Shown: positions 54,460-64,000 of the stretch, in pieces | How positions within the stretch are numbered: the first letter of the stretch is position 1 | Layout: every line of letters starts with the position of its first letter | DNA from: Lactifluus volemus | Lineage: Eukaryota > Basidiomycota > Agaricomycetes > Russulales > Russulaceae | Direction: 5' to 3' | Length of the DNA stretch: 64,000 nt | Assembly (NCBI GenBank): GCA_022376515.1 | Contig: WTXI01000001.1 | Coordinates: forward strand, 1,860,001 to 1,924,000 | Notes under the pieces: generated by a model | The model's input: only the letters and a program-made list of their open reading frames with translations | What the model was told of the DNA's origin: nothing | Databases searched by the model: none | Program-made: the position numbers and the translations under genes

Positions 54460-57400
54460 CTACCTAGCGACGGTTGTACTGCCTACTAATAATGACCCAA
54501 AGCGAGGCCCCGGTTTCACCAGGTCCATCACAGGTTGTGCCGTTTGTTCGACAGCCGGTATACCGAATAGCAACAAACTTTCAGTCCGGGTATCCTTCGT
54601 GGACGACTTGTTTGGATGCGTTAATGGTTTTGGCAGTACGGGGGGTAAAAGAGGTGCCAATAGGATTTGAGTGCGTAATACGTGTTGTTCTATGACAGAC
54701 GCCTCGTCCGGTCGCACTTTTGAATTAACACTGGAAACCTGTGGGAGGATTGGGGTAAATGCAGATCCCACATCGTATATACTATTAAGCAGGCTGCCCA
54801 CCTCCAGCTGCTTGATTAATTCGTCGAGATCTGATAATCCATCCCAATCGGATGTCCATAATGTCAGAAGCCTTCTCAGAAACTTCATGTCAAAGGAGCT
54901 AGCTTGTCGACCGCGTTGCTCTTTCCCCCAAGCTTCACGACCTGACGCTAACGCGTCAACAAGAGATGCAGTGAAGCGTCTGAGGCTCATCTCAGCAATG
55001 CTGCTGTTCGGCGACCGCGTAGGAAAACCCGAAGGGGCGTCGATGGAATGCACGTAAGAAGACAGTGATAACAACGCTTGCATCAGGGACCAGGATGGCT
55101 GGTTAGACGCTATATGCATAAAGTTAGTTCGATCGCGCCATGAATCGGCTCTGGAATTATCTCACAGTCGCCATGGCTTCGGGCATGCCAAAAAGTCTTC
55201 TGATAATCAGCCAGGACCGTGGCTATCACGAAACCTTGCCATTGATTGATCGCCCGATCACGTAGTGCAGAAATACCTCCGTGGAAATCTGCAATTTTTT
55301 GTTTGGCGCTCTAAGCGGATTTGCATCAGGACAGGATACGAAACGTACCGATGCCAATTGCGGTTTCGCATTTGAGGTATGAGTGGAATTGAGACGCATG
55401 AAGCGCCTCGGTAAGTCGACTCAAGAATGCGAGTGAGCGAACATTAGCATCTGCAGCATCGCCGTCATTTTGTCAGTAAGTGAGCGAAGAACGCCTGAAA
55501 AAGCATTACCAGTCCCAGAGTTTAGTTCGTCTACGTTCAAAGAGATGGTGGAGATAATGGCCTTGCAACAGCCTTCCGCAAGCGGTGCGTAAGCCTCGCG
55601 TAGCTTTGCCGACAGCTTTCTGACGAACGCATCCGTGAGTCCCTGGTGTAGGAAATCAAGATACACGAATTTTACCCCTCTGAGTCTTCTTGTAAAGCTT
55701 TTGCACGGTTTTCTAGGGAAGACACGATTTTATGGAGTAGGGGCGTTCTACTAGTGACTTGCCGCCGAACCGTTGATTCGTATTTGCGGAAGGCCGAAAT
55801 TAAGGTCGATCCCACACCGACGTCGAAAGGTGGAGGTGCTAGAGGTTGGAATAAGAACTTTGCAGGAGTACTCTCTGAAGGGATAATCACTCAAAAAACT
55901 CGTTAGCGAAACTTACACCCATGAACATACCTAAGACAGCCTCATTCGTGCCATCTCGCAGCTGTACCAAGGCGTTTTGCAACTCGTCCTGGAAATCGTC
56001 CTGCAAGTCTCCCAACGCGGACCTTATAATTTTTACCGCTTGGCCGTGCGCAACGCCATCGATGACGTCCACCAGCTCCTGCTTCTCCCTGTCCTCCAGT
56101 TCCTTTTCTCGGAGCCAATCGTTGAACCATGAGCGCACCGCCCACACTTCTTTCAGGGTCCGTAGCTCCGTGAACCAACCTTCGGCAACGCTCCTCAGTT
56201 CCGCCACGGCCTTGGAGAACCACTCGCCGAGTCGCAGACCAAGTTGCGCAGGGGAGAGTGCTGACATCACAGAGGTTAGGTCCACGTAGGGTTTGTACGA
56301 CCGGATGGTGCTCGGGAGTAGGACAAAGTGAGAGGCGGACGGTAGAGTGGAAAGGAGATGCTGTGTGGACATCTGGAGCTCCGATGGTAGAGAGGTATCT
56401 GGTACAGGGACATCCGATTGGATGAACGAAAGCACGCGGGACATAAGAGATGGGTCTTCCTGGCCCCGATCGCGGAACACATCGCGTGCTAGGCCGACGG
56501 TCGAGGCCATGACCTCCAAGACACCTTCGAGTCCCTCTCTAACCTCACGAACGATGGCCTTTTTGGATTTCGGGGGAGCGCTGCCGTTTAGTAAAGAGGA
56601 CCCGTTGGGTTTAGATTTCGGACTCCGTGATAGGGTTGTCTGTAAGCCCCGTGTTCGTTGCGTAAGAAAGATGGCTAATACATCTACCAATGGCCGAGAT
56701 TCCAGGAGATGCAGCGTCAGAAGGATTGAGCAGATGTCCTAGAGAGAACGTGTTGGCCAGAAATTAAGAATATGCATAAAAGACGTACCTCTAACGATGC
56801 GTTCGAATCGCGGAGAGATAGAGTCGCTTTGTACGTGATTTGTGCCCGTAACTGGGCGACGGTGTCCCACTGACGCTGAACAAGAGGGAATTGTTCCTGT
56901 TGGCACATCATGAACGCTTGCACGAACAAGTTACAAACGGGATCTACACACCGGAACAACGATGCCATGAGCTATCCAATCGTCCTCGTCTTCAGTATTA
57001 TCCCGCATCAAGGCTTGGTAAATAATCCGCGCAAGGAGAAACAGCCACCCTGCGTGCAAATACTTTTTCTTTTCTAAAAGGCGCCATATGTGTTCGGGGG
57101 TGTCAAGTAACAACTTCATGTGAGCAGCTACAGACTGCAGTATATGCAGCTGTGAATCTTGATCACGCCGTTGCGTAAATGCAGCGCTCGCAATAGAGTA
57201 AGTACATGCTCACCGTCTTTCTCACTGCTATGGGGTCGTCGCGCTGACTGAGGTATGTCGGCGGGTATCGACGCTTTGACATCTTCGAGAGCACTCAAAA
57301 CGTCCCGAGACGACTGAGCGATGGATATGATAGAGGTAGATGCTTGCAAGAGATCGCGGTACCGCTCCCTGCGCTTTCATATTCGAGTTCCCAAAACATA

Positions 57401-57792
57401 CGGGGTGCAGGATACAGCTACGCACCCGACCATGAGCCGTAACTCTTCCTGTTTCGCGTCCGCATCAGTCCTGTTATGAAAGAGCTTTAGAGTCAATAGC
57501 GTGAAAGTCGGAGGCAGATTTATGGGTATGGCGCGCACAGTAGGCGTTGGTGAACTTGTTTCACCTCGGGCACGGTCAATTTTGCAAACAATTCATCGGG
57601 GTCTTCGACGTTGGGAGCGTGTGAATATCGAGGTGGAATGGGGAATGAAGTGCTCCGTGGCGGCCATGGGGAAGTGGGTGTCCGGAAAGCTTGTAAAGGC
57701 GACAGTCGTGGGGACAGTTTGGAGGGTGGGTGTATTCCTGAGGGTGAAGATGGGAAAGGAGAGACGATGGCCGTGGACGGTCTTCTGGCCAT
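54460..57792 (-). CDS. COG1: Conserved oligomeric Golgi complex subunit 1
   Basis: Lobe A subunit of the COG tether for retrograde intra-Golgi traffic. The start at 57792 leads to a disordered Ser/Pro-rich stretch, then D-P-D-E-L-F-A-K-L-T-V-P-E-V-K and D-A-K-Q-E-E-L-R-L-M-V-G (the Vps51/COG1 N-terminal block), followed by E-R-Y-R-D-L-L-Q-A-S-T-S-I-I, H-I-W-R-L-L-E-K-K-K-Y-L-H-A-G-W-L-F-L-L-A-R and Q-R-Q-W-D-T-V. A large exon (55887-56690) carries the helical middle part, and the C-terminal exon ends R-F-G-S-L-L-V-G and T-V-A-R-stop. About ten exons. The stop codon of TMEM115 lies 211 bp upstream. Confidence 0.9.
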
Positions 57793-58003
57793 CTGAGTTG
57801 TTGAATCAAGTCTTGGTCCAAGACGCGACCGGGACACGAGCACAACACAAGCGCCAAAGGGCTCGCTCACTCATCACATATCGGACAAACTCATTTTCAG
57901 TACACAACACGCGTATGTTCCGTTAGAGGGTACATTATTGTGATTTGGGATGAGCATGCGCAGTCGAAACTAATGTAGATAGAGTCATTTTACGACAAAC
58001 TCG

Positions 58004-59283
58004 TCACCGGCTTGCCTTTCCAGCCGTTCCCAAATCCCCGCCCTCTTGTTCATCGGTAATTTGTGTACTCTCCGGCTTTGATGAACTGGTCGGTGGGTGT
58101 GGGCGAGCTGGTTGCGCAGAGGATGACGCATTCGTGGGGTTTGCGAGTCTCTGATCGAGTGCCTTCAGCGCCATAGCCCTGCAAGACAAAATTATCCTCT
58201 ACGCCTTGACAGCGAGATACAAAAGACTAACCTCCTTCGCTCGGCCTCAGCACGGGCACTGCCAGGTTGAGTGTGATTTGCCTCCAAGTCAGCTCCTCCA
58301 CTCGGGATGAGATGAAATTGCGAGGCGTATTTATATGTGGTATTCGCAAGAACAGTGATTGGGGTACTGAAAGCGAATTCAGAGCACGAATCCACCGACT
58401 AATAGGAACGTACTGCAAGATGGGAGGAAATGAGTTGACCAAGGCGAACGTCTCGCTACGATCCCCATACGTGGGACCGCCACTCAAGGTTTCAGTTGAG
58501 TTCTTCTTATAGAATCGGAGCCATATCCATGAGACAAGCCATCCAAATTGAATGACTATAAATGGACACTGAAAACCGATGATGCACATCACTGTGGAGA
58601 ATGTGACATATGCCATTGGAAGCGTCTGCAAAAGGGTTGGTCGAAACCTTCGATGCGTGCAAGTGAGACATACCTTGACGCGGGCCCTAAACACGCCGAA
58701 GAGCTGTACTTGATGTTCTGGTATGAGCTGCGTGAAAGCAACGAGGACTCCGACTTGCAATGCCATTTGTCCATGATATTGCATACCGTACCTTCAAAAG
58801 TGTCAACGTGAGTTTGTTCATAATAATGGAAACTCACAAGAACAGGTCTGCGTTTCTGAGCAAGGCGAACTCGAGCCAATTCAAGCCAAAGGCTATGATA
58901 TTTGCAAAGGTGACTGTGACCACAATAAATTTGATAGTCTCGACAGCACCCCACAGCCGTTCTAGGTAACGTAGACAAGGGGGAACCGTGGCGAGGGTGA
59001 AAATGAGCTATAAAAAAAAAAGCCACATTTAGTAAGGGTTTGGTTGAAATAGGTAGCGACAAACTTCGTAAATGGTCGTCTCGACAAAAACGGAGGTGAA
59101 GAGCGTCCATGGATAGAAGAGACTCGAGCCAGGTACGAGTGTGAGATATGGCATTGGGTGTCTGGCTTCAATTGTCCATTGTAGGTAGAGGTAGAGGAGA
59201 GAAAACAGTAAAGTTGTGAGAGCAAATAAACGCGTAACTGGTGGGATTGAGGCGATAAGCTGTGTGGGAGAGAATACGGCCAT
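58004..59283 (-). CDS. TMEM115 homologue (rhomboid-like Golgi membrane protein)
   Basis: Multi-pass protein of the TMEM115/DUF1751 family (yeast YOL107W), a Golgi protein involved in retrograde traffic in human cells. The start at 59283 gives M-A-V-F-S-P-T-Q-L, then a helix L-F-A-L-T-T-L-L-F-S-L-L-Y-L and P-Y-L-T-L-V-P-G-S-S-L-F-Y-P-W-T-L. Later exons: F-I-V-V-T-V-T-F-A-N-I-I-A-F, Y-H-G-Q-M-A-L-Q-V-G-V-L-V-A-F-T-Q, P-E-H-Q-V-Q-L-F-G, W-L-V-S-W-I-W-L-R-F-Y, G-D-R-S-E-T-F-A, and the basic tail A-E-A-E-R-R-R-A-M-A-L-K-A-L-D-Q-R-L. The stop is at 58004. It faces away from FAM32A with 147 bp between starts. Confidence 0.9.
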
Positions 59284-59430
59284 GAGCTTGGTCGGGTTGG
59301 TTTTCTGTGCCAGACACGTCCAAGTGTGCGATTCCACAGTTGCAGTTACGGCAACCCATTTCTCGTCGCCACGTGCGGGCCTCTTTCTCACTCGGCCAAG
59401 ACCGAACACCCCTTCTTCTCTCTCACGACC

Positions 59431-59956
59431 ATGTCTGATTATGACTTTCGTCCAGGCAGTTCCCTTAAACTCAAAGGAGTCGCTGAGGGTGGCGTGGTCA
59501 AAAAGTGAGCCCTCGTTGCTATTTCACCCGATATATCATTCCTCAGATGTCTTATAGAAAGAAAAAGTTGAAAAGCGTTCAGAAAGCCAACGCCGCCGTT
59601 CATGATGAGGAGCCCGTCCAAGCCTCCCCATCAGGAAGTAACAGTAGCTCTCCTGCCATCCCTAGTGGTAGTAACGACCGAAAGACAGCTGCGGAGAAAC
59701 GGTTTCAGGAGGTCCAGCGGAAACGGGTATGTATCTTCGGTTTATGTCTAATTACATATTGCACTCATGCGTGCCACGTAGCTGGCAGAGAAGGTGAAGA
59801 AATTGGCAGGCAAGACACATAAGGATCGTGTCCACGAATTCAACGCGAAGCTCGAGGCACTTAGTGAACACCATGACATACCAAAGGTGAATATAGCTAG
59901 CCTATCCCTCCTAACTTTGATCTAATCGGCCAATCTATCAGGTTGGTCCTGGATAA
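59431..59956 (+). CDS. FAM32A family nuclear protein (DUF1754)
   Basis: Small basic nuclear protein; human FAM32A is a spliceosome factor. Three exons: F-R-P-G-S-S-L-K-L-K-G-V-A-E-G-G-V-V-K-K, then a Lys-rich and Ser-rich linker with A-A-E-K-R-F-Q-E-V-Q-R-K-R, then K-T-H-K-D-R-V-H-E-F-N-A-K-L-E-A-L-S-E-H-H-D-I-P-K-V and stop at 59954-59956. Both the L-K-L-K-G-V and the D-I-P-K-V ends are diagnostic. The first intron ends at the TATAG before the AAG-rich stretch, restoring K-K-K-K-L-K. Confidence 0.93.
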
Positions 59957-60282
59957 GGTCGTGGTAGGGCTTTTGGAAGGTTGCCCCATACCTTGTGCTT
60001 TGTTAGTCATGTTCAAATTACTACCATGCTCCTTTCCCCCTTTCACGTCCAAGAAGCTGAGAGATGTCTCACTGCACGAGTGGACTGCGTGCCGCGATGA
60101 ACAGTTAGTTGTACATACTTAATTTCTGGCCGCCGCGTGCCCGGAGAGCCGTTATTGTACTGTATTTGTGCATCGACTTGAAATTGGATGACGAGATGTA
60201 CTTTAAAGTCGGCGCGTAAAACCGCGTAGCTGTTGCGCCAACCTTCATCACGGCTTCTTTCTTTTAAACACGATCCATCATC

Positions 60283-62347
60283 ATGAGGAAGGCTCCTATC
60301 GAGCCTCCCCCCGATAAGAAGGGTCACCTCTGCCCTCCCTCAACTGCTACTCATCCTAAAGATCGTTGGGAGTCTCTCTTCGTGTACTCCTTTATAATCA
60401 AGTTTACCCAATTACGAGGTAAGGTCGACGGCTTGAATTCCCCCATGGAGTGCGTGGAATTTCCCGTACATCCCCCTTGTATTTTCCTGAGCCTGGTCCC
60501 CAGCTTCGAGGAAGCTCTCCTATCACACGAGCCTCATACCATCATGACGCAGATCCTTACGCGTTTTGTTCTAAACCTGAAACCTGGAACGCGTAATGTT
60601 AGGTGAGTTGGCCTCTCGCCATGTTACCTGACCTGGAGAACAAGGATAGATACCTCTTCTTGATAGCACCGATCAGATATCGAGTACCCTGTCAGGGGTG
60701 CTCGCCGATTATTCGAAGAGTTCCGAGAGGACAGTGTTCTGGGATGATGACCTTGGAATAAATGTAGACCCTTTCAGGGGTGTGGACGGAGGGTTTTTTG
60801 CTGCGGACTGGGACATAAAAGTTCGTCTCTCAAAATCGTATTCTTTCCTTGGTCTTGACGCCTGTCCTAGCTCAAAATTTTGCGACAACTGGTCGAGCTC
60901 CAGTTGACCCACAGCATGGTCGTTAAAAGCCTCATTGACCACGCGTGGGCTGTGGGCCACAGCAAGCACAAAAAGAAAGAGCCCATTGAGGTCCCTATCC
61001 CGGACCCCTCCGACCCAAATAGTCGCGATAACCTCTCTTTCAGCCCAATAGGGCAAGATAGCTCAAGGAAACGTTATTGGATTGTGGATGGTCTGTGCAC
61101 TCCTTTTCCGCTATTCAGGCGGTATTTGCGTGTATTTGCGCTGATCTTGACGTCTTGTTGTTTGCTTTCCTTTCTTCTCCGATGGTTGCGGCGTTCGCCG
61201 TATCTTATCTCAAAATTATGATTGTCTCGCGTTGCCCTGGTTCTCCCAGATTCACCTAGGGTCTACTTGTCGACCAACCCATGGAAGGTCACATCAACGT
61301 TTCAAACCGTATCCTCCACGAGGGAAGAATATGTTGCCTTGATTGAGAAACTAAAAGCGTTGGCGCCCACCAAACCGAAGCTGAAAGTGGAGCATGCGCA
61401 TCAAAACCTCGTAGTAGCCCTCGAAGGGCGTTTGGAGGTCATTGACAAAGAATTTGCGGTAGGAGTGGCGTTGCACTTTCCCACTGCGCAGCCCCTTTTG
61501 TCATATTATGCTTAGTCTCACATGAGTTCCCAGCGCATACAGCGGGCGCGCAAAAAGGCTGAGCAGCGTCACCTACTTTTTGCTCAAGCTGAAATCAGGC
61601 AAACACGTACACGGCGGCAAACTCGCAGGCCTGATTATGTTTATTACGATGCCGAAAACAGCGATGTATGTGGCCTAATTTCGGCATACACTGGACTACC
61701 ACTGAATAATTTCGTGGCAGAATGAGAGGGATGGCGAATATAAATATCAAGAGAATAATCTCTCCGCGGATGAGGACACGGACTTTATGAATTCACGATC
61801 GGATACGGCGTCTGCGACTACGGGCAGCAAACGCACAGGAACAGACATGGGTCGGCGACGGTCGACAAGGACCGCAGTTGTGAATAGCAGCGCAAGGCGT
61901 TCGGCAGCCGAAGCAGACCCGTGGACCCAGTGGCGAGGCGAGCGGAGGTCCGCACGGTTGGGCGCTCCGCCAGAAGCTCAACTCGATGAGCCTCCATCAA
62001 AGCGTGCACGCACCGAAGATACGCTGAGCGTCAAATCTGGAGTATCCGACGTGGTCATCGATTCATCAATTGATTCACCTGTTGAACAGCCCTTACAGGT
62101 GAAGCATTCTGGTGCAGCGGTGGTAAAGCCAACAGAAGTTGCCATGGATCAAGTTGCTGGACGGAAGAAGAGCCGATTCTGGTATTACGCCGTAGAACCG
62201 CTGCCGACCCCACCCGTCGCGGTGCAGGCAAATGAAGGTGTGAATCCTCGTGGCGCGGGGAGTGACTTTACCTCAAGTGAATCAACTGCGGTACCGCGCC
62301 TGGAGGGAAGCTTATCTCCTGCGCCACCAAGCATCGACGAGGATTGA
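60283..62347 (+). CDS. DDT/WHIM-type chromatin remodelling protein (ISWI-complex-like)
   Basis: The N-terminal region (R-W-E-S-L-F-V-Y-S-F-I-I-K-F, F-E-E-A-L-L-S-H-E-P, L-T-R-F-V-L-N-L-K-P) resembles a DDT-like helical domain. The WHIM-type motif follows (F-S-P-I-G-Q-D-S-S-R-K-R-Y-W-I-V-D) then S-P-R-V-Y-L-S-T-N-P-W-K. These parts in metazoan RSF1/CECR2 and yeast Ioc proteins bind ISWI ATPases. The tail from about 61522 is basic then disordered, with A-R-K-K-A-E-Q-R, R-R-Q-T-R-R-P-D-Y-V-Y-Y and a Ser-rich end. About seven exons; one intron is in the first exon region (donor after S-P-M). No PHD or bromodomain was seen. Confidence 0.78.
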
Positions 62348-63694
62348 GTTTACACGTGCATTTTCTTCTCTCCACGCTCACTATATAACTAAGTTATTCT
62401 CCGCATCTTTATACCACTACAGCTTTTGTCAGTTCATCGTAGACGGGTTCCTGCTTTCACTCTGTGCTGTACTATCTATCATTAGTCTAGCGCATGTGCG
62501 CCTAGTATGTCTATTTGAGGGGCTTGCTTGCGTGCCTCGTCGAGGAGGAGCATCTTCAACTGAATGGGATCGACGATTCTTCCGTACTTCCGTCACCGTG
62601 ACGAGGCTACAATTAACTGGTACTGGTACACCAGCACCCATCAATGGCGCTGGGCGCTCTGTGTGACGGGATCGTCGTCACGATCCCTGTCGTCAGTACT
62701 TTTATCCAACCCAACCTTCGGCCACACCCATTTTCGGACACAGTGTTATATCTCACTCATTTCTGGCCTGTTTCAAGGTGTTTTGGGGGCATGAAGTGTA
62801 GTTTTTAATGGGGATGAAAAAGACGTGAACTGTTCAAGCTTGCCGAGTTGCCGAGTCTGTGATTGGGAGGCTCGAAAGCTTCAGTCAGTGTTATTAGTAC
62901 TGTCAGTGTTAGGGAGGCTCGCATAAGTAAATGCAATACCGACTGAAGGGGAAATTCGTCACATACCTCGGACGAAATGAGTGTAAACGTAGTACAGTAG
63001 TACAGACGGGAAAGGACTCGGATGTGTGTTGACAAACAAAGTGCATCCAAACTGGTCACCGTTTTATCGTTCAAAAGAGGAGACGTGTATTGGTATAGAG
63101 GAAAATGACAACACGAGAGGCCCCGGAAGACCGAGATATGTTTGTGTCAAATACACGGGAGAGAATCCAAAGCCAGGCAACCGACATCGAGTAATTCGCA
63201 TGCGGGTCACAGAAATTAGTGGCCGAATCGGGTCTTCCCTCGTCAAGGTGATCCTGTTAGCCACAGATTTGATGGAAGAAGATCAAACTCCATATGACGT
63301 GTAGTAATCTTTCGTTGCGCATGGCAATTCTCCGGTCCGACGTTCGACGGACTCACGCCTCCTGCGTTCATGTTGTCGATCACGGAGGACACCATAGCAC
63401 AAATTCTTGCAAGTCAAATAGCTCCTCATGAAAAAAACTACAGAGAGTGAGGTCACGATCGAACATGCCAATCAAGCGGGTGTGTTCCCTTCTTCAACAT
63501 GTATCAGAGAGTGGGTTGTGTCCGAGTCTCCAGAGAGACAACCTCGAAATGATCTCACTTTTTATCTCCTCTACGTACTCTCGCATAGTTCACAGGTAGA
63601 AACCCACCTCCTCATGAACCCTCTGGTGTAGAACTTATTAAGGGATAGGGAAGAAGAGCTCTCGTACCATGGATGATATCCAGTTTTCCACATC
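62348..63694. other. Intergenic region, no supported gene
   Basis: About 1.3 kb. Open frames at 62429-62644 (minus), 63026-63304 (plus) and 63064-63264 (minus) overlap one another and show no family signature. A gene with small exons cannot be excluded. Confidence 0.35.
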
Positions 63695-63883
63695 TTAGAT
63701 CACGAATTCATCCGAGTCACTTTCCCCCCTGTGCACGAAGTGAGCGACATTGTTTACCGCACGCGTAAACGGTGCCGAGAATGTCGCCCCCTTTCCACGA
63801 TTGAATAACTGTTTCTCAGTTCCTGCGGCTTTGTAGGTTCTATTTCTGAAGAAATGGGGTCTTCCTCCATTTTCTCTCGCCAA
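63695..63883 (-). CDS. Last exon of an unidentified gene running off the right edge
   Basis: Reads N-G-G-R-P-H-F-F-R-N-R-T-Y, then A-V-N-N-V-A-H-F-V-H and an acidic end G-E-S-D-S-D-E-F-V-I before the stop at 63695. The acidic terminus and the lack of a start context suggest a 3' exon rather than a whole gene. No family recognised; whether it is real depends on sequence beyond the window. Confidence 0.35.
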   Translation of the reverse strand: MARENGGRPHFFRNRTYKAAGTEKQLFNRGKGATFSAPFTRAVNNVAHFVHRGESDSDEFVI

Positions 63884-64000
63884 GTCTTAACTCTTACATC
63901 CACTTGCCAGTGCCTACTGCTCTGATTCATGCCTGTCCCGCTCCCTCATGTATCTTATCCATTTCACCATGCCACAATGGCACTGGTCGTTGTTGTTGGG

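Noticed and set aside
62429..63304. Overlapping open frames in the right intergenic region
   Set aside because: They lie on opposite strands over the same bases and carry no recognisable motif.

Overview
The window reads as chromosomal DNA of a filamentous basidiomycete, most likely an Agaricomycete. Genes are dense on both strands and split by many GT-AG introns of roughly 45-65 nt. Protein families such as an RSC9-like subunit, FAM32A, TMEM115, COG1 and ARMH3, together with Copia and hAT elements, fit that group. I did not settle a genus. All exon models were read by eye, so gene ends are firmer than internal splice sites.

Left part (1-16.5 kb): a pyridoxal-reductase-like aldo/keto reductase, a COX14-like mitochondrial protein, the ribosome-biogenesis WD protein YTM1, an F-box protein, a PB1-domain protein, a xylose-reductase-like aldo/keto reductase, a ketopantoate-reductase homologue with a probable frameshift, and an O-fucosyltransferase-like type II membrane protein.

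Duplicated part (16.3-26.9 kb): two direct copies of a ~4.5 kb segment, each holding a GDP-fucose-transporter-like gene and a CoA-dependent acyltransferase-like gene. The left copy carries at least four single-base deletions and both its genes are broken. The right copy can be read through intact. A LINE remnant lies in the spacer. The transporter lies divergent from the O-fucosyltransferase-like gene, suggesting a Golgi fucosylation pair.

Middle part (27-45.4 kb): an RSC9-like chromatin subunit and an ARMH3 (DUF1741) gene are followed by a degenerate partial second copy of the ARMH3 3' end. A young Ty1/Copia retrotransposon has inserted into that copy (two 391-bp LTRs differing at one base, 5-bp target duplication). 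A 6.85-kb hAT DNA transposon has in turn inserted into the Copia RNase H region (8-bp target duplication, 15-bp perfect terminal inverted repeats). The hAT carries a complete BED/hAT transposase and also a casein-kinase-1-like protein kinase gene plus a Q-rich gene fragment. This cargo-bearing nested element is the most unusual structure in the window.

Right part (45.8-64 kb): ordinary housekeeping genes: glycine dehydrogenase (P protein), a 7TM receptor-like protein, Sec61 gamma, a mitochondrial PPR protein, COG1, TMEM115, FAM32A, a DDT/WHIM chromatin protein, and the last exon of an unidentified gene that runs off the right edge. COG1 and TMEM115, two Golgi proteins, sit next to each other on the same strand.
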